Origin: CAYSPT01 sp964432985
GTDB taxonomy: Bacteria; Muiribacteriota; CAYSPT01
Direction: 5' to 3'
DNA: 22,437 nucleotides
Assembly (NCBI GenBank): GCA_964432985.1
Contig: CAYSPT010000078.1
Location: forward strand, 1-22,437
Part shown: positions 1 through 6,682 of the stretch, piece by piece
Position numbering within the stretch: position 1 is the first letter of the stretch
How the letters are laid out: each line of letters starts with the position of its first letter
Position numbers and translations under genes: made by a program
Notes under the pieces: model-generated
Told to the model about the DNA's origin: nothing
The model's input: only the letters and a program-made list of their open reading frames with translations
Databases searched by the model: none

Positions 1-2
1 CC

Positions 3-698
3 GGCACCGTCCTGCCCGTACCGCAGATCGGTGTCATCGCCCGGAACCACGGCCTGACCTACCTGGTGGACGCCGCCCAGACAGCCGGCTCCTGGCCCAT
101 CGACGTGCAGACATCCTACATCGATCTGCTGGCGTTTACCGGGCACAAGGGATTACTGGGACCGGCGGGAACCGGCGGTCTTTACATCCGGCAAGGGCTG
201 GAGCTGGAGCCGCTGATTCACGGGGGGACGGGGAGCCGCTCCGAGCTGGAGGAGCAGCCGCCGTTTCTGCCGGACCGCTACGAAAGCGGCACCCTGAACG
301 CAGCGGGAATCGCCGGGCTGGGAGCCGCGGTCAAATTCATCATGGAGACCGGCCTGGACAGCATCATGCTTCGCAAGGCCGAGCTGGCGAGGCTGCTGCT
401 GCAGCGGCTGTACGAATTGAACGGCGTGACGGTGTACGGCACCGGCAACCCGCTCTCGTCAACGGCGGTTGTGTCCATCACCATGGATGGAATTGATCCC
501 TCGGAGGTGGAACGGATTCTCGATACCCGGTACGGTATCTCGGTACGTTCCGGGCTGCACTGCGCTCCCCGCGCCCACAAGACCATCGGCACCTTTCCCG
601 AGGGGACCGTCCGCCTGGCACCCGGCTATTTCACCACCGACGAGGATATTGACACGGTGGTGGAAGCGCTGCGGGAGATAGCTGCCGGCTCCGGCTAA
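3..698 (+). CDS. Cysteine desulfurase family protein (class V aminotransferase), 5' end outside window
   Basis: The last 231 residues of a PLP-dependent fold-type I enzyme are visible; the start lies upstream of the window. An Asp in LVDAAQTAG (fragment residue 23) should contact the PLP pyridine nitrogen, and the Lys in TGHKGLLGP (residue 49) is the expected Schiff-base lysine. A C-terminal loop SVRSGLHCAPRAHKTIGT carries a Cys (residue 187) where cysteine desulfurases hold the persulfide-forming residue, and GTVRLAPGYF follows. These features match the cysteine desulfurase-like branch of class V aminotransferases rather than classical IscS. By family knowledge it would release sulfur from cysteine as a bound persulfide, or act as a selenocysteine lyase-like enzyme. 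The physiological acceptor is not visible. The gene ends 21 nt before the end of a convergent small gene. Family assignment is firm; substrate is inferred. Confidence 0.88.
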   Translation, partial: GTVLPVPQIGVIARNHGLTYLVDAAQTAGSWPIDVQTSYIDLLAFTGHKGLLGPAGTGGLYIRQGLELEPLIHGGTGSRSELEEQPPFLPDRYESGTLNAAGIAGLGAAVKFIMETGLDSIMLRKAELARLLLQRLYELNGVTVYGTGNPLSSTAVVSITMDGIDPSEVERILDTRYGISVRSGLHCAPRAHKTIGTFPEGTVRLAPGYFTTDEDIDTVVEALREIAAGSG

Positions 699-719
699 AC
701 AGGAGAAGTAATCTTATTT

Positions 720-1001
720 TTAAGGTTTCTTTTTTAAGGAACATCGTCTGTAATCAGAGCGATTGTTGTGAAGCACGTTTCTGACCGGTACGCACTTCAT
801 GTCGTTACCGCCAACCGTTTTGTGCCACCCGAACCGCTCGTCGTAGATGGAGCAGCAGAAGGTACCGTCATCCATCTGCTCCAGGTGCTCGCAGGGGTCC
901 TCGAAGGCGCCGCAGCACCCCCCGCAGCGCACACACCCCGCCTCCCACTCGGCCTCCTTGCGCCGCAACAACTCCTCGTACCGCTCATCATCAGATTTCA
1001 T
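720..1001 (-). CDS. Small YkgJ-like CxxCxxCC cysteine-cluster protein
   Basis: A 93-residue protein with nine cysteines. It has a charged N-terminal helix-like stretch (residues 1-21), then CVRCGGCC at residues 23-30, Cys37, a Cys-Cys pair at 49-50, Cys70 and Cys87. The CxxCxxCC core followed by spaced cysteines is typical of the YkgJ/UPF0153 family of putative zinc- or iron-binding proteins, whose function is poorly known. It has no signal peptide or membrane segment. A purine-rich GGGGGAG stretch sits a few bases before the ATG and supports the start. It is convergent with the cysteine desulfurase-like gene. A metal-cluster role is inference. Confidence 0.75.
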   Translation of the reverse strand: MKSDDERYEELLRRKEAEWEAGCVRCGGCCGAFEDPCEHLEQMDDGTFCCSIYDERFGWHKTVGGNDMKCVPVRNVLHNNRSDYRRCSLKKKP

Positions 1002-1063
1002 CAGTTCACTCCCCCGCCGTTTTTACCTGTAAATGTATTGACGTGGAACCAAACATGTCTGCA

Positions 1064-1214
1064 GGATTCATATCGGAGGTTGCGCGACAGTCGTTGCCGA
1101 AGCTAGATGAGTCAAGAAGCGGATGTTCGAGCCAGGATGGCGAGTTCCGCGTACAGGAAGTACGCGACCATCGAGCAAGGCATACGAATGTCGCAACCGG
1201 AGTTTTAAGAATCC
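1064..1214. repeat. Nested inverted repeats in a non-coding stretch (possible structured RNA or eroded mobile-element end)
   Basis: In the gene-free 1002-1241 stretch, GGATTC (1064-1069) pairs with GAATCC (1209-1214) and GGTTGCG (1078-1084) pairs with CGCAACC (1192-1198). Between them is a perfect 7-bp hairpin CGCGTAC/GTACGCG (1148-1154 and 1160-1166, loop AGGAA), itself flanked by GATGG (1136-1140) and CCATC (1168-1172). The nesting of several independent complementary blocks in 150 bp is seen directly. No promoter, terminator U-run or known RNA family was recognised. It could be a small miniature element, the scar of an IS200/IS605-type element, or a structured RNA; short reading frames through it have no recognisable domain. 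Confidence 0.4.
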
Positions 1215-1241
1215 GTAAGACATGATTGGTTTCACGGTTCC

Positions 1242-2654
1242 TTACAAATGAAACGCCACCGCTTTGAGCTCCGTCATCTCATCCATGGCGAACTTGGGTC
1301 CTTCGCGCCCCAGCCCGCTGAGCTTCATCCCGCCGTAGGGCTGCAGGTCGGCTCGGAAGGTGGGCGCCTCGTTGACCATGACCCCGCCGGTGTCTATATT
1401 GTGCACCGCCTTCATGGCAGCGTTGATGTCACGGGTGAATATCCCCGACTGGAGCCCGTAGATGCTCTTGTTGGTCTCACTGATGGCTTCCTCCACCGAA
1501 GCAACCGGGTTCACCAGTACCAGCGGGGCAAACGCCTCGTCTCTGAAAAGCCTGGTGTCATCGGGCACGTGGGTGAGCACCGTGGGCCAGAAAAGCGTAC
1601 CCTCGCGCCGTCCGCCGATCAGCCGGTTAGCTCCCCGCTCGACCGCTTCTTCCATCATGGAATGGGCATCCAGGGCGGCCTTCTCGTCGATCATGGGACC
1701 CATGTCGGTGGTCTGCAGGAGCTGGTCTCCAACGCTCATGGTGCAGGTCTTCTCCACCAGCAGAGAAACGAATTTTTCGAATACGCCTTCCTGCACGAAG
1801 ATTCGCTGCACCGATATGCACACCTGCCCGGCCAGGGCAAACGCGCACAGTTTCGCGCGGTCGGCGGCCCGATGAAGGTCAGCGTCATCGAGAACGATCA
1901 GGGCCGAATTGGAGCCGAGCTCCAGCGTCACCCGCTTGATCCCGGCTACGGAGGAGATACGCTTACCGACGTCCAGGCTGCCGGTAAAGGTGATCAGGCG
2001 GAGCCGCTGGTCCGCGGCCAGTTTCTCTCCCACTTCGCTGCCGGGACCGCAGATGGTGTTGATGGCCCGGGGCGGCAGGCCCGCTTCCAGGAGCGCTTCG
2101 GTCAGCTTGAGCGCCACCAGCGGGGTGACCGAGGCCGGTTTGAGCACCACGGTGTTGCCGGCGGCGATGGCCGGCGCAATCTTATGGGCCACCAGGTTGA
2201 GCGGAAAATTGAACGGGCTGATGGCTCCCACCACGCCGATGGGGCAGCGCAGGTAGAAACCGAACTTTTCTTGACCGTTGGGTGAAGCATCGAATGGTAT
2301 TATTTCTCCTGCCAGGCGCCGCGCCTCGTCGGCAGCCAGGCTGAAGGTCTCAACTGCCCGACCCGCCTCACCGGTTCCTTCCCGGATGGTTTTGCCGGAC
2401 TCAGACGCAATGGTGTGTCCGAAGTCGTCCTGCCGCTCTTCAAGGATGCGGGCGGTCTTATCCAGGATGGCGCCCCGCTCCCGGCGGCTCAGTTTTTTCA
2501 TCTCCTCGAATCCCTTTTGGGCCGATTCGATGGCTGTGTCAACATCATCGGCATTCGCCCGGGGAACGTTGTCTATCACCGAACCGTCATAAGGATTGAG
2601 AACCGGAATAACCGCGTCCCGCTCTACCCATTCACCGGCCAAAAACATCTTCAT
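1242..2654 (-). CDS. NAD(P)-dependent aldehyde dehydrogenase
   Basis: A full-length 470-residue ALDH-superfamily enzyme that oxidises an aldehyde to a carboxylate with NAD(P)+. Visible catalytic landmarks are the oxyanion Asn149 in ISPFNFP, Lys172 in VVLKPAS, the FTGS turn of the cofactor fold (223-226), the general base Glu245 in TLELGSN and the nucleophile Cys279 in GQVCI. The C-terminal EAPTFRADLQPYGG and SGLGREG motifs are normal. The sequence resembles the lactaldehyde/glyceraldehyde-3-phosphate (non-phosphorylating)-type branch, but the substrate cannot be read from the sequence. The start is supported by AGGAGGT (2665-2671 on the plus strand) about 10 nt upstream. It is transcribed divergently from the hydrogenase operon, so co-regulation is possible but not shown. 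Confidence 0.92.
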   Translation of the reverse strand: MKMFLAGEWVERDAVIPVLNPYDGSVIDNVPRANADDVDTAIESAQKGFEEMKKLSRRERGAILDKTARILEERQDDFGHTIASESGKTIREGTGEAGRAVETFSLAADEARRLAGEIIPFDASPNGQEKFGFYLRCPIGVVGAISPFNFPLNLVAHKIAPAIAAGNTVVLKPASVTPLVALKLTEALLEAGLPPRAINTICGPGSEVGEKLAADQRLRLITFTGSLDVGKRISSVAGIKRVTLELGSNSALIVLDDADLHRAADRAKLCAFALAGQVCISVQRIFVQEGVFEKFVSLLVEKTCTMSVGDQLLQTTDMGPMIDEKAALDAHSMMEEAVERGANRLIGGRREGTLFWPTVLTHVPDDTRLFRDEAFAPLVLVNPVASVEEAISETNKSIYGLQSGIFTRDINAAMKAVHNIDTGGVMVNEAPTFRADLQPYGGMKLSGLGREGPKFAMDEMTELKAVAFHL

Positions 2655-2711
2655 GATAATTTGGACCTCCTATTATTTGTAATCAGGTATGGCTGATACA
2701 CGACACTCCGC

Positions 2712-2741
2712 ATTATATAGATGTTCAGCAAAACGTCACAA
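2712..2741 (-). promoter_or_regulatory. Candidate sigma70 promoter for the aldehyde dehydrogenase
   Basis: On the minus strand, TTGTGA (2736-2741) and TATAAT (2712-2717) are separated by 18 bp and lie about 60 nt upstream of the ALDH start codon. The -10 is a perfect consensus and the -35 matches four of six positions. The -35 abuts the start of the 55-bp duplicated sequence next to the assembly gap. Confidence 0.5.
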
Positions 2742-2951
2742 CGCTTACATTTATAACAGATACAACTGCTCATTTCTACCTTACTATCAACACTTCNNNN
2801 NNNNNNNNNNNNNNNNNNNNNNNNNNNNNNNNNNNNNNNNNNNNNNNNNNNNNNNNNNNNNNNNNNNNNNNNNNNNNNNNNNNNNNNNNNNNNNNNCGCT
2901 TACATTTATAACAGATACAACTGCTCATTTCTACCTTACTATCAACACTTC
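2742..2951. repeat. Exact 55-bp direct duplication flanking a 100-N assembly gap
   Basis: Positions 2742-2796 and 2897-2951 are identical over 55 bases, and the space between them is exactly 100 N (2797-2896). Two contig ends sharing one identical word on either side of a fixed-length N run is what a missed end overlap looks like. It could equally be a real repeat that stopped the assembler. If it is a missed overlap, the true sequence lacks the N run and one copy. Confidence 0.85.
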
Positions 2952-3243
2952 TTACTGAGAACACACTACTTTTTCGGCCCTAGACCCTGCCTGGTGGTGT
3001 TTTACAGGCTTGTAGATTGTTGGGATACTCTTGGGTATCTCATTGTTCAAATCCATACAGCCCACTACAATGCTTTTCATCGTTCCATGTCACCGTTCCC
3101 ACCCTCTGACAAGTAATATCAAAAAAAATGCGAAACCGACAATTGTGGCGGCTGCATTACGCTCTGTATGTTTATTGGTTGCAGTTGCATAATTAAGACC
3201 AATCAAATGGGGCAAAAAGAGTGAAAAAATCTGTGATTCAGGC
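2952..3243. other. AT-rich intergenic DNA without a recognised gene
   Basis: This stretch between the first gap and the hydrogenase promoter is markedly more AT-rich than its neighbours. On the minus strand, a short frame beginning MKSIVVGCMDLNNEIPKS runs for about 42 codons but shows no recognisable domain or good ribosome binding site. I see no RNA gene, transposase or terminator. The part nearest 3243 probably carries upstream regulatory DNA for the hydrogenase promoter. Confidence 0.5.
3174..3203. promoter_or_regulatory. Inverted repeat upstream of the hydrogenase promoter (possible operator)
   Basis: ATTGGT (3174-3179) and ACCAAT (3198-3203) form a perfect 6-bp inverted repeat with an 18-bp spacer, ending about 40 bp upstream of the -35 element at 3244. 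A dimeric regulator site here is plausible, but the half-sites are short and match no consensus I recognise, so chance occurrence in AT-rich DNA is a real alternative. Confidence 0.25.
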
Positions 3244-3272
3244 TTGACTTGTCCTCACTCATTCTGTATAGT
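3244..3272 (+). promoter_or_regulatory. Sigma70-type promoter of the hydrogenase/Hdr operon leader
   Basis: TTGACT (3244-3249) and TATAGT (3267-3272) are separated by the optimal 17 bp; each matches five of six consensus positions. Transcription would begin near 3279, giving a leader of roughly 315 nt before the first hydrogenase gene. It is the best promoter on this strand before the long gene run. Confidence 0.65.
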
Positions 3273-3278
3273 GTTCTA

Positions 3279-3550
3279 CTCTTTATATGGGACAAAAATG
3301 TCTTTTCTTTGAAAGAGATGATTTAGAAGAGATATCGCCAGCTATTTTCTGAGTCCCGGCAAACACGTTTACTGCCTAATGTTTGGCAACACGGAAGGAG
3401 GAACTGAAACCTTGACTCCCGAGAATCATTTCAATTATACAACTCCGGGCCGTCGTTGTTTCAACTCCTTCTCTTTTCAACCTACTCAATTTCAGGCGGA
3501 CAGCCTGTGTTCATCCCGGATCGTTCCTCGAACATCCGGGCTTTTCTTTT
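3279..3550 (+). promoter_or_regulatory. Structured 5' leader with alternative pairings (candidate attenuator or riboswitch)
   Basis: The leader between the promoter and the terminator contains complementary blocks that cannot all pair at once. GAGTC (3351-3355) can pair with GACTC (3414-3418); CCCGG (3355-3359) can pair with CCGGG (3445-3449); and TCCGGG (3444-3449) can instead pair with CCCGGA (3515-3520), the 5' arm of the terminator. A CAGGC/GCCTG hairpin lies near 3493-3508. This is the layout expected of terminator/antiterminator control. I could not match it to a known riboswitch class, T-box or leader peptide, so the ligand is unknown. Confidence 0.4.
3515..3550 (+). terminator. Intrinsic terminator just upstream of the hydrogenase genes
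   Basis: CCCGGAT (3515-3521) pairs with ATCCGGG (3534-3540); inside it GTTC (3523-3526) pairs with GAAC (3530-3533) around a CTC loop. The stem is followed at once by CTTTTCTTTTGTT. Its position, about 45 nt before the start codon of the first hydrogenase gene and downstream of the only good promoter, suggests conditional read-through into the operon. Confidence 0.7.
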
Positions 3551-3594
3551 GTTCAACGGTGTTTGTGTAACCATTACGTATTTGGGAGGACGTT

Positions 3595-4572
3595 ATGACT
3601 AAACCGAAGATTGCGTTCTACTGGTGTGCCTCGTGCGGCGGCTGTGAAGAATCCGTAGTCGACCTCAACGAGGATATTCTGAAAGTGACCGAGGCCGTGG
3701 ACATCGTGTTCTGGCCGGTGGCGCTGGATTTCAAGAAAAAGGATGTGGAAGCTCTCCAGACGGATGAGATCGCCGTGAGCTTCATCAACGGTTCCGTCAG
3801 GACCAGCGAGCACGAGGAGATGGCCAAGCTGCTGCGGGAGAAATCCCAGTTGGTAGTGGCCTTCGGAAGCTGCGCTCATCTCGGCGGTATCCCGGGACTG
3901 GGGAATTTCCACACTCGGGAAGACACCTTCGAGCGGGTTTACAAAGAAGTGCCTACGGTAGTGAATCCTGAAGGCACCGTACCGCTGATGTCAACCAATG
4001 TCAAAGAGGGAACGGTGACACTGCCCGAGTACTATAACACGGTGAAGACACTGGACCAGACCATCGATGTCGATTATTACCTGCCCGGGTGCGCACCGCC
4101 CCCCGACCTGATAATGAATGCCGTCAACGCCATCCTGGAAGGTAAGCTTCCGGAGAAGGGCACGGTGCTGTGTCCGGACAAAACCCTGTGCGACACTTGC
4201 CCGCTGAAGGACTCCAAACCGGAGAAGATGTGCATCTCCGAGATCAAGCGGCCCCACCTGGTGCTGCACGATCCCGAGAAGTGCTTCCTGGCCGAGGGCC
4301 TCATCTGCATGGGCCCGGCCACCCGCTCCGGCTGCGGTGAGCGGTGCATCAACGCCGACATGCCCTGCCGGGGCTGCTTCGGTCCTACCACGGAAGTGGT
4401 TGATCAGGGAGCCAAGGCGCTGTCAGCTATCGTCTCCATCATGGGGATCGAGGGCGAGGAAAAGATGGAAGACGAGGATGTCAAGAAACTGGTGGACCAG
4501 ATACCCGATCCCGCCGGCACCTTCTACCGGTTCGCGTTACCGTCCTCGCTATTGCGGAGAAAAAGGGTTTAA
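3595..4572 (+). CDS. mvhG: [NiFe] hydrogenase small subunit, MvhG-type (copy 1)
   Basis: A 325-residue small subunit of a cytoplasmic group 3-type (Mvh-like) [NiFe] hydrogenase, which passes electrons from the Ni-Fe site through Fe-S clusters to its partners. Proximal-cluster ligands are visible in CASCGGCEE (Cys11, 14, 17), GSCAHLGGIPG (Cys93) and LPGCAPPP (Cys166). The C-terminal half has a four-Cys group (Cys193, 199, 202, 213) and a second group (Cys230, 238, 247, 251, 258, 261) for further clusters. There is no Tat signal peptide, so it is cytoplasmic. GGGAGG precedes the ATG at a good distance. It is followed after 52 nt by the large subunit. Compared with copy 2 it has extra cysteines in the 193-213 region. 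Confidence 0.93.
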   Translation: MTKPKIAFYWCASCGGCEESVVDLNEDILKVTEAVDIVFWPVALDFKKKDVEALQTDEIAVSFINGSVRTSEHEEMAKLLREKSQLVVAFGSCAHLGGIPGLGNFHTREDTFERVYKEVPTVVNPEGTVPLMSTNVKEGTVTLPEYYNTVKTLDQTIDVDYYLPGCAPPPDLIMNAVNAILEGKLPEKGTVLCPDKTLCDTCPLKDSKPEKMCISEIKRPHLVLHDPEKCFLAEGLICMGPATRSGCGERCINADMPCRGCFGPTTEVVDQGAKALSAIVSIMGIEGEEKMEDEDVKKLVDQIPDPAGTFYRFALPSSLLRRKRV

Positions 4573-4597
4573 GCCCTTTGAAAAGGGTTTAAGCCCT
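4561..4597 (+). repeat. Two 17-bp direct repeats forming a stem-loop between small and large subunit genes
   Basis: AAAAGGGTTTAAGCCCT occurs at 4561-4577 and again at 4581-4597 (period 20). The first copy overlaps the stop codon of the small-subunit gene. The second half of copy 1 and the first half of copy 2 can fold into a stem of about 8 bp around a TGAA loop. There is no U-run, so it is more likely an mRNA stability or translation-coupling element than a terminator. Confidence 0.6.
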
Positions 4598-4624
4598 GAA
4601 AAGATACGGAATGAGGAGGACATC

Positions 4625-6082
4625 ATGAAACGGATAACTATCGATCCGATCACACGGCTTGAAGGCCACGGCAAGATAGAAATTTTTCTGAACGAGCTGG
4701 GAAACGTGGAAAAAGCGTACTTCCAGGTTCCCGAGCTCAGGGGATTCGAGAAGTTCTGCGAAGGGCGCCCCGCCGAGGAGATGCCGCGGATCACTCCGCG
4801 GATCTGCGGGGTCTGCCCCACCGCTCATCACATGGCCGCCACCAAGGCGGTTGACGACCTGTTCAAGGTCGAGCCCACCTCGCCGGCCAAGAAGATAAGG
4901 GAACTGCTGTACTCCACCTTCATGGTGGAAGACCACTTCCTGCACTTCTTCTTCCTGGGCGGTCCGGAGTTCGTGGTGGGGCTCGACGCTCCCGCCGCCG
5001 AACGCAACATCCTGGGCGTCATCGGCAAGGTCGGCCTGGAGATCGCCGGCAAGGTCATCGAAGTGCGCAAGCTCTGCCGCAACGTCAACAACATCATCAG
5101 CGGCAAGGTGACGGGCCCGGTGTGCGGTCTGCCCGGCGGTGTCTCCAAAGCGCTCACCGAGGAGAACCGGGTACAGATCAAGGAAGCCGCCACCTACGCA
5201 GTGGATTTTGCGCAGTTCGCTCTGAAGCTGTTCGACGACATCGTGCTGGGTAATCCCGAGTACGTGGATGTTGTCACCGGCGATATCTACAAGCACGAGA
5301 CCTACTACATGGGACTTGTGGACGAGAACAACAAGGTCAACTTCTATGACGGCGACATCCGGGTGGTTGATCCTGAAGGCACCGAGTACGCCAAGTTCAA
5401 AGCCAATGAATACACAGATTACATTTCAGAGCACGTTGAGCCCTGGTCCTACGTAAAGTTCGCCTACCTCAAGGGTGTCGGCTGGAAAGGCTTCATCGAC
5501 GGCAAGGACAGCGGCGTCTACCGCGTAGCCCCGCTGGCCCGCCTCAACGCCTCCGACGGCATGACCACCCCGAAAGCACAGGCGGAGTACGAGCGGATGT
5601 TCAGCGTGCTGGGCGGAAAACCAGTTCACAACACGCTGGCGTTCCACTGGGCCCGGCTGGTTGAGGCTCTCTACGCCGCCGAGCGGATGCTGGAGTTGGC
5701 TGAAGACCCCGAGCTCACCGATCCCAACATACGCAACATTCCCACCGCCACTCCGGTAGAGGGCGTGGGCGTGGTGGAGGCCCCCCGGGGCACACTGTAC
5801 CACCACTACAAGACCGACCCCAACGGGATCATCACCGAGTGCAACCTGATCGTGGCCACTCAGAACAACGCCGCTCCCCTGGCCATGTCCGTGGAGCGCG
5901 CCGCCAAGATGGTGATCAAGGACGGAAACGTTTCCGACAGTCTTCTCAACATGGTGGAAATGGCGTTCAGGGCCTACGATCCCTGCCACGCCTGTGCCAG
6001 CCACTCGCTGGTGGGGCAGATGCCCCTGGCCGCTACCATCAGGGACCATGAAGGAAACATCATCAAAAAAATCGTGAGGTAA
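4625..6082 (+). CDS. mvhA: [NiFe] hydrogenase large subunit, MvhA-type (copy 1)
   Basis: A 485-residue catalytic subunit that oxidises or produces H2. The L1 motif RICGVCPTAH supplies Ni-Fe ligands Cys61 and Cys64; the L2 motif DPCHACASH near the C-terminus supplies Cys454 and Cys457. After the L2 His460 come 25 residues that the maturation protease should remove once nickel is inserted. The ATG at 4625 is chosen because GAGGAGG lies just upstream and the protein then opens with the conserved M-KRITIDPITRLEGHG. An in-frame upstream ATG at 4337 lies inside the small-subunit gene and encodes nothing conserved. The maturation endopeptidase lies 132 nt downstream. Confidence 0.95.
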   Translation: MKRITIDPITRLEGHGKIEIFLNELGNVEKAYFQVPELRGFEKFCEGRPAEEMPRITPRICGVCPTAHHMAATKAVDDLFKVEPTSPAKKIRELLYSTFMVEDHFLHFFFLGGPEFVVGLDAPAAERNILGVIGKVGLEIAGKVIEVRKLCRNVNNIISGKVTGPVCGLPGGVSKALTEENRVQIKEAATYAVDFAQFALKLFDDIVLGNPEYVDVVTGDIYKHETYYMGLVDENNKVNFYDGDIRVVDPEGTEYAKFKANEYTDYISEHVEPWSYVKFAYLKGVGWKGFIDGKDSGVYRVAPLARLNASDGMTTPKAQAEYERMFSVLGGKPVHNTLAFHWARLVEALYAAERMLELAEDPELTDPNIRNIPTATPVEGVGVVEAPRGTLYHHYKTDPNGIITECNLIVATQNNAAPLAMSVERAAKMVIKDGNVSDSLLNMVEMAFRAYDPCHACASHSLVGQMPLAATIRDHEGNIIKKIVR

Positions 6083-6214
6083 TGGCGCATTAATACGAGC
6101 GAAAGAGGAATGCAAGACCGTGATACTGGAACAACTCAACCCAGCTTTCTACACTTACTCATCAGAGGGTGGAGCAAGAAGCGTAGAAAGAAACGTGGAA
6201 AGCAAGGTATTGAG

Positions 6215-6682
6215 ATGAAGACCGTGGTGCTGGGATTAGGGAATCCGATACTTACCGATGACGGCGTGGGCATACGTGTTGCCCACGAAATCGGAAAGCG
6301 GCTTCCCGAAGTGGAAGTGGTGGAGGCCAGCCTGGCCAGCCTGCAGCTGTTGGACTACGTGACCGGCTGCGACCGGTTCGTGCTGATCGACTCCATCAAG
6401 ACGGGGACCGGCGAGCCTGGGGATGTTTACAAGCTCGAGTACAAAGAAGGTCCGGTAACCGCTCATTTCTCAGCCCACGGAATCGACTTCTTTACCGCTG
6501 TGGAGCTGGGCCGGAAGCTGGGGTACCCGATACCGGATCAGATCGATATCTACGGTATCGAGGTCCAGGACAACACCACCTTTTGCGAGAGCTGTACCGA
6601 AGAGGTCGAGCAGCGCATTCCCGCTATCGTGAAGGAAATACTGTCGGAATTGACAAATGATCAATTAAAGGAGAAAGAGTAA
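6215..6682 (+). CDS. Hydrogenase maturation endopeptidase (HycI/HyaD family)
   Basis: A 155-residue protease of the HycI/HyaD/FrhD family, which clips the C-terminal tail of the large subunit after nickel insertion. It opens with the family signature VLGLGNPILTDDGVG, whose acidic pair holds a nickel-sensing Asp; LIDSIKTG supplies the second acidic ligand and SAHGIDFFTAVELG the conserved His region. The ATG at 6215 aligns with the family N-terminus and has an AAGG 8 nt upstream; an earlier in-frame ATG at 6110 adds only a basic, unconserved stretch. Its stop overlaps the next start (TAATG), so the two genes are translationally coupled. It is the only protease visible and may serve both large subunits. 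Confidence 0.92.
   Translation: MKTVVLGLGNPILTDDGVGIRVAHEIGKRLPEVEVVEASLASLQLLDYVTGCDRFVLIDSIKTGTGEPGDVYKLEYKEGPVTAHFSAHGIDFFTAVELGRKLGYPIPDQIDIYGIEVQDNTTFCESCTEEVEQRIPAIVKEILSELTNDQLKEKE

Noticed and set aside
1043..1225. 60-codon ORF and a 33-codon ORF in the inverted-repeat region
   Set aside because: There is no ribosome binding site or recognisable domain; a remnant transposase was considered but no motif supports it.
1248..2285. Long plus-strand frame of 345 codons
   Set aside because: It lies wholly antisense to the aldehyde dehydrogenase, has no recognisable domain, and is a typical shadow frame of GC-rich coding DNA.
3379..3570. 63-codon ORF in the hydrogenase leader (possible leader peptide)
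   Set aside because: It reads through the terminator stem, has no stalling-type codon run and no recognisable protein; the region is better explained as structured leader RNA.
4337..4624. N-terminal extension of the large subunit from an upstream ATG
   Set aside because: It overlaps the small subunit out of frame, has no conserved residues, and a strong ribosome binding site precedes the ATG at 4625.
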